Shown here: positions 36,881 to 48,633 of the stretch, in pieces | Numbering within the stretch: the stretch's first letter is position 1 | Layout of the letters: each line of letters starts with the position of its first letter | Assembly (NCBI GenBank): GCA_947247005.1 | Contig: OX365956.1 | Coordinates: 15,892,089 to 15,956,088 of the forward strand | Origin: Spisula solida | Lineage: Eukaryota; Mollusca; Bivalvia; Venerida; Mactridae | Reading direction: 5' to 3' | DNA length: 64,000 bases | Notes under the pieces: model-generated | Seen by the model: the letters and a program-made list of their open reading frames with translations, nothing else | What the model was told of the DNA's origin: nothing | The model's database searches: none | Made by a program: the position numbers and the translations under genes

Positions 36881-37589
36881 TCACATACCATAATCAGCAG
36901 CTGGAACTTGGACTTTCGACTTTCTGACAGCTAAAACTTGGACCTTCAGTGAGTAAGTTCATTTTCTCGTTCAGTTGTGTGTTGGGCCTTGTGTAATTGT
37001 GGGCAGTGTTGTTTTTATATTTCGTTCCTCGGCTGTCCGATTTTCGTTATCTTTTTTTTATTCAACAATCAATAGCAATAAATAGCTTAATTAACTGTTT
37101 CATAACACGCCTATTATGTACTATCTAAATGTACATTTGCAACCCTTTCGTTCAAAGTGGTTATGTTTGTAATGTTTTCTCAACATATTTTACTGTTTAT
37201 GTACATTTTGTTAGCTTGATAAATGACACAAAGCATACTTAGGCTGATCGTGCCAATAAGGTGAACCTAAATTACACCTGCATTTTCGTTTTTAATTGAT
37301 GAATATTTCATTTATAAGTATTTTATGTAGTTCCCAACATAATGGTGCGTCTAGACAGGACATTTTGGTGTATAAGTCGCGGATGTACATTTCACTGACT
37401 TATGTACATCTCCAGGAAATGTGTGGAATAAGTGAACTACACGTTACTACACAGTTTGACTTAACAAAATGTATACACCAACATGCACTGTCTAGACGCA
37501 ACTTAAGTAACACATTTGAAAACAACTTAGATTGGAAAGTGTAATATTGTACGATAATCTAGAACCATTATTTCCTATTTACTTTATTT

Positions 37590-37700
37590 AAAATATAAAC
37601 AACACTTAAACAGACGAGCACATGAAACATAAAACAATACATACCCAATTACACGGCACAATGACTAACACACAAATAAACGAGACACTGAATGAAACCG
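37590..37700 (+). repeat. Dispersed repeat, CAGCCGAGCACAG family
   Basis: The D2 counterpart of the copy at 16598, with AACAGACGAGCACATGAAAC. Confidence 0.6.
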
Positions 37701-39202
37701 CTGATAATTCAAGATAATCAAGTCGTGTAACAGATATGAGGCTTAAACGTATTCCAATTATGACAAACGAAACGTGTGACTGATTTTAAAATTACGACCA
37801 AACGGAATATTCAAAACATTTATTTACTTTCAATAAAATGTTTACCATAATAAATATTGCCTAACGGAATTGTTTTTACAATAAGTACATGTGGTAAAGC
37901 CTCTTGGGATGGGTTGTACTAAATGTTCAGCTGGTGTCTGAGGTAACACAACCATAGACGTCATTTATCTCCATTATTTAATTATTGTATTATCATCTAC
38001 AATATATTCAGTTCAAATTGCTTAACGATAATTTATAATTAATCTAGATGCATTTAGCTTCAACAGTTGTTTATACCGCTTTACCCTTCCTGGTTGTTCT
38101 TTCGAGAAATTCACCTTTTTTCAATTTCGGTTTGTTTGCATTTAATTTGATTTGCAATTGTTTATCAAGGTTTATTCAGTTTAGAAACACAATTTACACA
38201 CTGTAGTGTCTCCACTGAGTATGAAATTGAAACTTAAACTGCCTGAGGTAACGTTAGATGGTCTGGTATCGGGATGAAATTAATAAATACAGTACGATGT
38301 AGACTCACTACAAATAACACAAACCATAATATACAATGTATCTAGGGAGTACAAATGTTCATTTGTATTCTTGATTAAATAATGGATCACCCCTCAAGGC
38401 TTCACACGCTTGTCATTAAATCGAAACAAATTCATGCCAGCAGATGAATTGGAAAATTTTCCCAGAAAAGCAAGTGGACATTGAAGGGAAGTTAAATACA
38501 AGCTATGTACTCGAAAGAGTACATGTTCTTGTTTTTTAAAAAGAAATATCATTGTATGTGATGAATATCCCTAGATACTGCTTGACACTGTTACGCAAGC
38601 ATCAGAGGTCCAACTTATGCCGATGTGCAAACCTTAATCTAGATTTGGCCCTGATACATCGTCCAAAGCCTAGTTTAAAGGCAACCATAAGGAAAAAATT
38701 GATTGTAAATTGTAAAAAAAAATATTGCAAATATCAATGTTGTGTTAATTTTATATGAAAAACTGCAACAAAGTCATGTGATTAAGAAAATAAATAAAAT
38801 TTGTTGGATCAGCTGAATACGTATGATAGATACCAAGGACCAATCATTGTACCACAATACTCCAGAATGGACCATGAGCATTATTAGAAGGAGAAGAATA
38901 TCAAGACAAAGTGGATAGATCACCAGCTGTTTGTCACCTGACATATCCGAGCTCGAGTACTTGTTTGGACAAATGATGTTCTACAATAACGGTAGCACTG
39001 ACTACGACCATGTCCTTCACGTGTGAGTAAACTATCGGTTACAAGTGGTTAAGTAAGCAATAGTTGATAATGTAATCAAGGAATCCTTGCTGATAAATAC
39101 TGTAGTGCACATACAATGAAAAGTCACACCGTAATGGCGGCAGCGACTGGTCACCCATAACTACAAACATAGAACAAACAATGCATATCCCCCAAAAAAT
39201 AT

Positions 39203-39792
39203 ATGAGCCAGTCTCCAGGAAAACCTGCTATTTTGACATTATGTAATTACTTCATGTAACAAGGTTTTAAAAAGCTATAAAATAAAAAAATGACAAATCT
39301 ATAGATACAATTTTAAGTAATTTATCCATATATAACTATATCTTAGCTTTGAAATGTCTTATGAATAATGTCGAAATCGCTTACTTCGTTGCTATAGTGA
39401 CCAAGTTCAGAAACGTACTCTGATGAGAAAAACGAGGAGTTAGTAGTTTAAAACAGTAGTAGCCTTTCTCTAAATGTGAATATTTACAATTTGGATATAT
39501 ATCTTTTAAAACTTCAAACGTCATTACCATTTTGAACAGTTTATGTCAAGAATTAATCAAATGCTGTATTTATAAGGTAATTTTAACAACGACGTCGAAT
39601 AGGGTTTGAATGACGTTTACACAAATAGGCTCTGAATAGTGCCTCTACCAAACAGCTGTCACTTCCTTGTAATCAATATACTAAAAAAACATTATTTTGC
39701 ATTTTTCCTCATTAAGATTACTCTTTTGAATAACAAAAATTTTTATAAAATTGTTTTGTCAATATAGCAGGTTTTCCTAGAGACTGGCTCAT
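39203..39792. mobile_element. 590 bp MITE with ATGAGCCAGTCTC termini
   Basis: The left end reads ATGAGCCAGTCTCCAGGAAA, then ACCTGCTATTTTGACA; the right end is its near-perfect inverse (TGTCAATATAGCAGGTTTTC, then TAGAGACTGGCTCAT). D1 lacks it (near 19000-19010). Flanking AT/TA bases could be a short target duplication but are not diagnostic. The interior is AT-rich without an open frame. Confidence 0.8.
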
Positions 39793-39794
39793 AT

Positions 39795-40107
39795 GTAAAT
39801 GCTTTTATTTATACTCGCCACCGGAGGCCACCAGAAGAGGTTAGTCACAAGTTTTTGGTGGATAGTGCATGATACAGAAGATGTCCAAGTTCCAGAAGCA
39901 TTCCTCGTTCTTTTACGTGCCTGATGTAAAGCATCATACACTAGACCTCGCCTTACGTCTCGTCCGAAAGACTGAGGAATTTTAGTTATGTTAGGTGGGA
40001 AACACTGAAAAGCATTTATGGTTTTGATTCGGCTGTCGTAGGGATCGAACCCACAACCTTTGGGTCAGCAGTCTGTAGTCCTTACCACTGGACCACTTGT
40101 CGACCTC
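39795..40107 (-). mobile_element. tRNA-derived SINE with a conserved metazoan core
   Basis: In reverse complement the head has an A box (AAGTGGTCCAGTGGTAAGG) and a B box (GGGTTCGATCC). It is followed by a body containing TCTTTCGGACGAGACGTAAG and a GCACGTAAAAGAACGAGG block. That pattern matches, from memory, the central domain shared by SINEs of many marine invertebrates (MetaSINE type). The element and the MITE at 39203 are missing from D1. It is degenerate, so probably inactive. Confidence 0.7.
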
Positions 40108-40140
40108 ACAAAAATATATATTTCAAGCAAGCCTACATAC

Positions 40141-40158
40141 ACCCCCCCCCCCCCCCCC
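40141..40158. repeat. Poly(C) run
   Basis: About 18 consecutive C residues. The D1 counterpart is a short CCCC near 19034. Likely slippage and prone to sequencing error. Confidence 0.9.
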
Positions 40159-41000
40159 TAAATGAATGACATACTGCAGACTTTGATTTCGTGCATAGTT
40201 TACTATAAAGTGCAAAAACATTGTACGCGCTGTTATAATCGATAAAAACACAATTGAAACTTAACCCCGCTTTAGACTTTGCCTAATATTGTAAATGCAG
40301 TCAAGAAAATGTTTTGACAAAGCTAAGCTGTTTGCATGTCTAGTACCTTCATAAGTAACACACAATGGATAAACTAAATCAAACGAGAACCCTTCTTGGA
40401 TGGAATGATCGATGGCATGTACTTTCATCACACTGATGAAATGGATAATTTGATTTCTAATCGGTAAAATAATTATTCAAAACATCGTGGTTATTGGTAT
40501 TACAAAGGGGGTCGTTACAGCGGTAGTTCATTGGAAATTGAATTATGTAAATACTTTGGACTACCCTAACTCCCTCTCCAGTTTGAATTTATCATGGGAA
40601 CAGGATCTGAAGATACGATCGTACGGATGATAAAACATTTTAATGATCATAGTACATGTATTGACAACCTTGAGAACAAGAATGAGTAAACACAAATGTA
40701 GTTTCAAAAAAAAAACGTTCAGATGCGCATGGTATATATTTAATGTTCATTTTGAAAGAATAGCATAATTCAGTAAAATCATTATTTTTCGAGGTTTTTT
40801 TTCAAGGGATTGAAGTTTCGTTGATTTCGTTGTTATTAAACTCCACCACAAAATCTAATACCACCGATTTACCGAACACCCAATTACATAACATGGTTTT
40901 ACCCTTCCATGTTTTGTAATCCACGGACTTACGACGCAAAGAGAATGGATTTTTATCAAAATCCACGAAATTTAATACCTACGAAAATATATGATTTTAC

Positions 41001-41565
41001 AGTAGGTACAAAATGGACTTGAAAGCAGTAGTCATAATTTTGTGGTTGAGTTATACGAGCTCGTAGTTGATGTTGTTAAGTCAGGTTTTAATGTGCCAAC
41101 AGTATGGATTATTTAAGTCTCCAAAGTAGGATGTTTCATTTATAATGCACTAGGAAGAAACCGGCATGTCAATTAAAAGTATGAATTATTTATCAAGTGT
41201 CTGATTCCAAACTGTCTTTTATACGTTTACTTAATTATTTCTATGAGCTACCTAACGATTAATATTAAAGCCCCATGCAATATGTTAATTACGAAAGATA
41301 TCTTATTGTCAACTTGTGTAATAAAATACAATAGTTTATGAATATTATATTATTCGAACCATCAATTAATAAGATGTTGCACAAATTAATTGAAATTATT
41401 ATTGAGTGGTGAACTGTTCTGGACATCTGAACAATTAAAGCACGCAAGGCACGATTACCTCCAGATTTACGCACGAAGTTATCGTGCAACAAACTACAAA
41501 ATCCAATGCGCTATAAATAACTATACACCAATGCATAAAGGGAATAGTTTGGCGTCAATTGCATA
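41001..41565. other. Between D2 and the hairpin MITE, nothing recognised
   Basis: AT-rich; short overlapping open frames at 41289-41492 (minus) and 41390-41578 (plus) have no recognisable product. Confidence 0.45.
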
Positions 41566-41570
41566 CATTT

Positions 41571-41991
41571 CAGTGTAGCAATACCACGTGGTTTTTTACT
41601 ACAGTTCCAAGTAGAAATTTGTAAACATTGGAACATAAATGTAGCCATAAGTATTTTATTTCTTCATCGATTTCTATGAAATCTACGCCACGCTAAGGAG
41701 AACATTATTTGCTTTCCATGAAATATAAAATCTTTTTCAGCGGATCTGCGGTTTAGTCCATTACCCTGTGAAACCATGGAACGTGTAGGTTTCACAGGGT
41801 AATGGAAAAATCGGTAAAGCTGCTGAAAAAGATCTTATATTTCATGGAAAGCAAATAATTTTCCCCTTAGCGTGGCGTATATTTCATAGAAATCGATTAA
41901 GAAATAAAATACTTATGGCTATTTTATTTTCCAATGTTTACAAATTTCTTCTTGTAACTGTAGCCAAAAGTCACGTGGTATTGCTACACTG
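41571..41991. mobile_element. 421 bp foldback MITE with CATTT target duplication
   Basis: The whole element is a hairpin. The left half, from CAGTGTAGCAATACCACGTG, is mirrored by the right half ending in CACGTGGTATTGCTACACTG, with arms of about 195 bp meeting at GTGAAACC-ATGG. CATTT flanks both ends (41566-41570 and 41992-41996). Copy B near 28090-28125 is the uninterrupted site. CAGTG ends are seen in hAT elements, but those give 8 bp duplications; 5 bp is unusual for them. Superfamily left open. Confidence 0.9.
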
Positions 41992-43015
41992 CATTTGAGG
42001 CATACAAAAAATAAAAAAAAAATTTCATTTCACTAAGCGAAATGACCAATAAAAAGGCATGTGAACATACAATGCATACATAAATGTATAAATATTATAC
42101 ATACATATATGTAGCAACATGACGATATTATTGCAATTTTCAAATATTGGCGAAATGAGCATGCTAATATAGGTATTATATAATGTAACTAGTCACATAT
42201 GACTGACAATGATCACCAGTCGACAATAACCATAATAATAATGGAGTAGAATTCAACACATTCTCAAATAATTAACTGGAAAATATTCATTTGAGACGCA
42301 TTTAAGCGTAATTCATGGTGTTTAGAATGAACCTTGAACTAACCCTCTCGCACAAGAGCAATTAAAGTAGGCCGCTCTATCATATAAGTGTACCAATACA
42401 AAGTAGGCAGTTTAAAAGAAAATGAACACCAGTGTAAGGGTATAAATAACGTGTGTATACTCTTGTACACGTCTATTTTTCAAATTCATAATGACAACAT
42501 GCACAGTGTTAATGAAGTTATCAAACCCCGTATAATCAACTCTAATTTACCTGAAGAAACACAAGCAGTAGGTTAATGCAATTACAAGTATGAAATTTAC
42601 TTAAAGCGTTGTATATTTTCAAAAAACTCTAAACTAATTTGAATACAATTATACAGTCATGTATTTACGAGTTATGCTCTTTGTTCTGTTTCAGTTTTTG
42701 AATTTTCACTTCTTCGAAAGTCTTATCTGTTTTCAGTTGGCTAATCGAAGGTTAACGACAAGCACAGTTCACAGACACAATTGGAACAATCAGCAATAAA
42801 AACACATCGTCTTCATATGGTAGGCAGCACTCAATTTAACCAGCCGAGCACAGAGAACATAAAACCATACAAGGCAAAATGCAAACACATAACCGAACGG
42901 AGAAATGAACCGCTCAAGTCCATGTATATTATTAACTGTATAGTATTAACTGTTTAATAAGAACTTGACGTCGAACGAGCAAATAAATACCGTTCACAAA
43001 CTGTCGAACATTCTT
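41992..43015 (+). repeat. Segmental duplication copy C (partial)
   Basis: 41997-42275 matches 27815-28095 of copy B in reverse; 42353-43015 matches 1-660 of copy A directly. The similarity fades after about 43015. The first bases of copy A (ACAAGAGCAATTAAAGTAGG) correspond to 42354 onward. Confidence 0.85.
42822..42915 (+). repeat. Dispersed repeat, CAGCCGAGCACAG family
   Basis: The copy C counterpart of 458-560: CCAGCCGAGCACAGAGAACA, then GGCAAAATGCAAACACATAACCG. Confidence 0.75.
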
Positions 43016-44125
43016 ATTGACAATCAGATGTGGATTAGTGTTATCTAGTCAAAATGCAAACATTGAAAGATACGGCAGTCTTTTCTGTATTTATTGAATG
43101 TGCAGCAAAGATATAAAACGTGTGCCGGAACTGATTTTTTACCATATGCGGAAAAAGACATACATACAGATAAAAATACATGCCCAAATACCCTGTGCAT
43201 TAATTGCAGATAACCATGCATTTACAAACACTTTATTAGAAATGTCCATTTCAATCTTCATTCAATTACACCAAGAGTAAACTTAGACAATCGCTCGTAA
43301 TACTCAATCACACTACATTCTGAAAATAAACGTGCATACTACGCTGTAGGACGGATTTTAAATCTTTAGGACAGCTCAGACAAGTACATTGTACTTATGA
43401 GATATTTCCTGGATCTGCTTTTATATCTGGAACTGATTGTGAGCCTTAGTAAGCTAGGCAACATCGTACGTATATCTAATAACTAAGACAATTATGCACA
43501 ACGCAGTGACACTGAAAATCTGTCCTGTATTCCACAATTAGCTAAGCAGCACATCTGGACAGGTCGTGATTTAATCGGAATACTTAGAAACATGGAATGT
43601 TCTGAACTCATTTGCTAAGGATTTGTCATTTAGGCTATGGGTCATTTGCCTATTTTCGCAGGATTTACTCTATGTACGTTTGACCTGACCTTATCGATTA
43701 TATAGCGGACGAATACTACCAGTATCATGTGTTTGTTGTGTTACCAAGCGGAAATGTATCTCATTTTACGATACCAGCTATCGTGGCGCGCTTGATATCA
43801 TGTGACCAGTGTTGTCTCTTGGTTCTGAATTGCTGACGCCATATAACAATCATTGCCCCAACCAAATTGAACAGAGAACTTCTTCATTCATTGAATGCTT
43901 GAAAAATTAACATTAATTTCATAAAATATGTAGACAAATGTACAAAGTTAAAGCTTCCAATATCCATCGCCGTGTTTTCCCAACAAAATACAAATTTACC
44001 TTCTGATGGCTCAGCACAATATATTATAAATTTTACATATATATTACGAACTAGATCAGTAATTAATGGTATTCGGTTTAACACCCATATCAGTACGTCA
44101 GTGTTTTGATACGAATTCATGATTC
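43016..44125. other. Intergenic, nothing recognised
   Basis: No match to other parts of the window, no inverted repeats noticed, and only short open frames. Confidence 0.45.
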
Positions 44126-44505
44126 AACTCTTACGTTCATTTTTCAAATATCACTGTCCATAGTGTTAATTCTCACGTTCATTTTTCTATGTCACTGTCC
44201 AAAGTGTTAATTTTCACGTTCATTTTTCAAATGTCACTGTCCATAGTGTTAATTCTCACGTTCATTTTTCATATGTCACTGTCCATAGTGTTAATTCTCA
44301 CGCTCATTTTTCAAATGTCACTGAGCATAGTGTTAATTCTCACCGCCATTTTTCAAATGTTACCGCGTCAGACCGTATTTTTAAATTCTCACGTCGTGTT
44401 TATACGTGTCACTGAGCTAACATAGTGCTAAACTTTCTTGTCGATTTGCCAATGTCACTAACCAAAGTGTTAAATTTTCAACACGATTTTTGTAAATGTC
44501 ATTGA
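44126..44505 (+). repeat. 42 bp minisatellite
   Basis: The unit is close to CACTGTCCATAGTGTTAATT plus CTCACGTTCATTTTTCAAATGT. About five or six good copies lie in 44126-44370; degenerate copies continue to about 44505. Because 42 is a multiple of three, one frame stays open and yields a repetitive hydrophobic 14-residue pattern, which is a by-product rather than a gene. Confidence 0.9.
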
Positions 44506-44803
44506 AGGGTTTTATACAAATATTGCATGTAGATGTACATTTATCACATAACATGCGGTCCAGGAGTGACGTAAATATCGTTCGGCACTCCCAGACCGTG
44601 CAATAAATATTTAAATTAGCTTGACGTGACGTTAGCCAATCCATGCATTGATCCGTCACTGACGTCAGAATAATATCAACGTCACCATGACGTCGAGCTC
44701 ATTGTACCGCTAAATTTTGGCTGAAACAAATGCAGCGCACATCATCCTTTTGAACAATATTGAGCTTTTTCTAAGGTTATGTGATAAATAGAATCTTACA
44801 TTC

Positions 44804-44922
44804 GTGCTCATTACATACGAGTTTTATTAAACTCGTCGACAAAAACAATATGACACTCGGCAAAGCCTCGTGTCATATCATTTTGTCCACTCGTTTAATA
44901 AAACTCGTATGTAATGAGCACT
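44804..44922. mobile_element. Hairpin MITE, stem about 55 bp
   Basis: GTGCTCATTACATACGAGTT through ACACTCG is mirrored by CCTCGTGTCATATC through GTAATGAGCAC, with a loop near GGCAAAG. Half of a related sequence occurs at about 10830-10915 (ACTCGTTTAATAAA, then CTCATGTAAGATCCTCTAT). The longer element may extend to about 44790-44955. Confidence 0.8.
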
Positions 44923-45203
44923 CATGCAAGATCCTCTATGTAAGAATTGTAGCACTAGCCTTCCACTCTGGCGTTTCTTAGCTATATGTAGATGTCGGCA
45001 GCTTACTCGTATATATAGACACATGTATTCACAAAATCATATAAAAATGTATGAAGCCGAAAGGCAACTTCAAGGAACCATCTGATGACAACGATATTAG
45101 AGAAGCGACCTGTGACATGGGTGTACCTTCTAAAGATAAATTCATTTCGCCATCTGGTTGATTTTATTCATATTATTTTTTCATTAGTATTTATGTTTAT
45201 TCA

Positions 45204-45323
45204 GCCCTGCGTTCAGGGAAAAATAACGTGACGCACGTATCGTACCTGGTACGTTCCAGGTACGAAACGTTTCGTACATGGTACGAAACGTGCGTCACGT
45301 TATTTTTGCCTTGAAGACAGGGC
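45204..45323. mobile_element. 120 bp hairpin element
   Basis: The arms GCCCTG-GTTCAGGGAAAAATAACGTGACGCACGT and ACGTGCGTCACGTTATTTTT-CCTTGAAGACAGGGC pair over about 35 bp. Inside are three smaller palindromes of the CGTACCTGGTACG type. It is a MITE candidate; no target duplication is evident. Confidence 0.75.
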
Positions 45324-45353
45324 AGTTATATACAGCGACTGATTGACCTAACA

Positions 45354-45593
45354 AGTTCGCTGGCTTAGAATGAAAAGGTCGTAAATACAAAATCGATATT
45401 TTGAGAAAACAAGAAAAATCTGCCTGAAAACTACTCTTCAACTTCACTTTGGTCAACATGACCTGCTCCGATATTTATGAACAAAGACTCATAAGAAGCG
45501 CCTCGTGATGTAAATGTCAAATATGTTTGACTCTTATACATGTGTAAGTAACACTTACGACCTTCTCATTATAAGCCAGGATATGTTCCTGTA
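45354..45593 (+). mobile_element. ATATCGCTGGCTTAG MITE copy
   Basis: Starts GTTCGCTGGCTTAGAATG and ends TCATTATAAGCCAGGATATG; the interior shares AAAATCGATATTTTGAGAAA with the family copy at 2648. Confidence 0.65.
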
Positions 45594-46445
45594 CTGTATC
45601 CTAACCAGTTAACTAAAGTAAACATTTAAAGTCAATTTCCAAAAAATGCATGCATTGAGTCGACTATACAAAGACATTTGATCTGTAGTAACAAGTCGGC
45701 TGTTATGACACTAGGCTCCGTTGACAGCCACAGCATATCGGCTGTTGACTCTCTTAAGTACCTATTCATACACATGGGTTAAAAGTTCATGGGTTTTAGT
45801 TTCATGCTATCGATTTTGACCGCGAATATAGCAAAATTTCAACCCGAGTGAATATTACCAACACAACATTGTTTTCGACTTCTAGCACAAGTGACAATAT
45901 CGTTTGATGTTGTAACTCTTATCCCCCACATTGCACAAAACGATACGACCACCTGTGGCAACTAGATTTCAGTAACTACTTCATATGTTTTTTCAATCTT
46001 TATTGCTGATAAATAAAAACAACCTTTGTTACTGAGAATACTAGTAACTTAATATATGTAGTAATGATAGCATTGTTTAATGTAGCTCGCAAATTCCACA
46101 AAGCACAGACATGTAGCTCTTATTTTTCTAGCCACATGTTACCAAACGAAAATAATACCTGCGTGCGCTTAACGAACTTGTGAGCTTCATTGAACCAGGA
46201 CCTGATCTATTAAACAACTCCCGGATTGAACCGAGATATAATAAAGGTTATAAAAGTTATATTCCTAGCACATGTAAAAATGTAGTTTATATAAGACTGC
46301 AAAATAGAATTGATAAAAACATATCATTGAATTCTAGCAGAGTCTGACGCAAACTAACCGATATATAATGTATAGTATAGGGTTTATTTTGTGTGCCTGG
46401 TATATTTTCCCAATCTGTACCCCGACATTTACATAACATTACTAA
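45594..46445. other. Intergenic, nothing recognised
   Basis: AT-rich, with short open frames only (46287-46481 overlaps the SINE). Confidence 0.4.
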
Positions 46446-46578
46446 GCCGAGCATAGCCTTTATTTGCCGGTCAGCTTTCATATTATATATATGTGTACTA
46501 AATGTACCTACACGCAGTTTTAAACCCGGGTCGCCAGATTAGACGGAAAGCTCGCTAACCATTGAGCTACAGTGGCCA
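46446..46578 (-). mobile_element. tRNA-derived SINE, copy 2
   Basis: In reverse complement: GTAGCTCAATGGTTAGCGAG (A box), GACCCGGGTTTAAAACTG (diverged B box) and the tail GCAAATAAAGGCTATGCTCG. Same family as 56696-56829. Confidence 0.8.
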
Positions 46579-47485
46579 CATACACTTAAAATAGAAGTCC
46601 GATTTCATTTAGTAGTGTCAGTGTGTACATAATACGTATGTGACGTAATTTTTGGCACCAAAAGAAAACAAAGTTTTTTAATCTTTGACCGACTTTAACG
46701 AGGCATCATTGACGCTCAACTATCTAATCCAATTCATACTTTTTGCAGGTAGATGATTCGGTTTCGAGCAACAAATTAGACCTTTTGTAGAATAAAAAAA
46801 CTTACGGATTTTATCTTTTACATTCTACGGTGAATGCCCGCACTCAGCAGACGTATAATACCGTAACACATAAGGCCTGTTTGTCATTTGTCGATGACAT
46901 TAAGCAGATCGCAGTAATGCCATTTTACGACATGGGCCGTATTCACGACACGTCTTAGATAGTTTTTGTCTAGTAAGAACTTTTTTTTTATCTATTACAG
47001 AAAATCTTAGCTATTATCATAAATGGATTTTTATCTCTTTATATCAATATGAAAACACTTAGAAGTGTCCAAGAAAGAAAAACAACAAAATGGTGTTTTT
47101 ATTTCATGTGTTTATATCAATATGAAAACAATTAGAAGTGTCCAAACAAAACCAAAAAACAACAACAAGATGTTTTTATTGCGTCTGGTGGTTTTTAGAA
47201 CATATATAAGAAGCTTTGTGAATACAGACTCTCGTTTCATCGCAAACAGAATTTAAACAATGTTTCGGTCAATTGGCCTAATCTAATTTACCTTGAATTA
47301 ACTATCAATCAATACTCAGCCTTGCGTCCTTTAACACAACACTCGAGAATGTCCAGTTAATTGGATGAAACGCATCAATGTTTTTTGTCATATAGTTCTA
47401 TCAATATGTAAATGTGTGAAGTCATTGGGTGCGTTTGGACTCTCAAAACAGTTTCCCTACATAGGAAATTATACCAAAACAAATA
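46579..47485. other. Intergenic, nothing recognised
   Basis: A 50-60 bp block containing TTTATATCAATATGAAAACA and TTAGAAGTGTCCAA occurs twice, near 47037 and 47109. Otherwise no structure or coding signal. Confidence 0.45.
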
Positions 47486-47908
47486 ATATTGTGTTTCTAG
47501 TACCTCGACCTAACATGTTTGCCCCTACATACTCTAAATATTGTGTTTCTAGTACCTCGACCTAACATGTTTGCCCCTACATACTCTAAATATTGTGTTT
47601 CTAGTAACTCGACCCAACATGTTTGCCCCTACATACTCTAAATATTGTGTTTCTAGTAACTCGACCCAACATGTTTGCCCCTACATACTCTAAATATTGT
47701 GTTTCTAGTAACTCGACCCAACATGTTTGCCCCTACATACTCTAAATATTGTGTTTCTAGTAACTCGACCCAACATGTTTGCCCCTACATACTCTAAATG
47801 TTGTGTTTCTAGTAACTCGACCCAACATGTTTGCCCCTACATACTCTAAATATTGTGTTTCTAGTAACTCGACCCAACATGTTTGCCCCTACATACTATA
47901 AATATTGT
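47486..47908 (+). repeat. 52 bp tandem repeat, eight copies
   Basis: The unit is TTGTGTTTCTAGTAACTCGA followed by CCCAACATGTTTGCCCCTAC and ATACTCTAAATA. The copies are nearly identical, apart from a TACCTCGACCTAA variant in the first two. Near-identity suggests recent expansion. It is not CRISPR: there are no variable spacers. Confidence 0.95.
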
Positions 47909-48069
47909 TTTTTAAACATGTTTTGCTGGAAATCACCGCAGAACATTGATTTTCCAGTGTATAAAAATAAAAATGGGTTTCCTACCTACACCTTTCTATT
48001 CTTTTTCAGCATGTTACCAGCACCAACAACATTAACTTGGTTCGGCCTTAAGAAAACAATACTTCATTG

Positions 48070-48300
48070 AAGTTATTGCGTCGCACGGAGAATTTAACGT
48101 TCTTGCGTCGAATATATCATTCTTCCGCGAGCAAATGTTGCTATAACACCTCGAGCATCTTTGTGATACTTCCTGCTTATGAAAACATACAACAAGGTTT
48201 ATAGATATAGACACAATATCAAATTAATGTAAAAATTATGCTAGTACAAGGTCGAAAGTGGTATCAAATTCTCCATACTATAGTTATTTTACGAGGTTTA
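48070..48300 (+). repeat. Dispersed 230 bp repeat, copy 3
   Basis: Related to 6060-6300 and 7040-7275 in the foldback interior: AATATATCATTCTTCCGCGA, a GCTTATGAAAACATAC block, TTTATAGATATAGACA and a CAAATTCTCCATACTAT end. Its presence here shows that the repeat is independent of the foldback element. Confidence 0.6.
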
Positions 48301-48633
48301 TGAGAGTTATTTTGAAAATCAAGTTTAGTTGTGTTTTATGATGACACTGCATTAAGTGATAGTTCGGATTATTATCTTTGACATTATTACGATTTTTGTA
48401 AATAAAAGGTATTACATGTATATGTTTGTATTTATCTTTATTTTTCAAAGTCAATAATTAAACATCATACAAATATTATGCACAGACTGGTGCCTGCTTC
48501 ATGCTATCTAACAACAACTACCAAATTTAACTATGGCACATTTAAGATGATAAAAAAGAGTTACTGAACTTTTGTGAAGTCCGGACAAATCATCGGTCCG
48601 AATTGTGTTCGGTTTTCTCAGATTACACTGTAC

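Larger units (their letters stand above)
32436..41000 (+). repeat. Direct segmental duplication copy D2
   Basis: Direct counterpart of D1 (13296-20600). D2-specific insertions are a 977 bp mariner-like element (33597-34573), about 1.25 kb at 35385-36640, a 590 bp MITE followed by a SINE (39203-40107) and a poly(C) run. D2 lacks three blocks present in D1. No gene is recognised. Confidence 0.85.

Noticed and set aside
44189..44425. Repetitive hydrophobic open frame
   Set aside because: It is the translation of a 42 bp minisatellite, with no start context or conserved flanks.
47486..47908. CRISPR array
   Set aside because: Pure tandem repeat without spacers.
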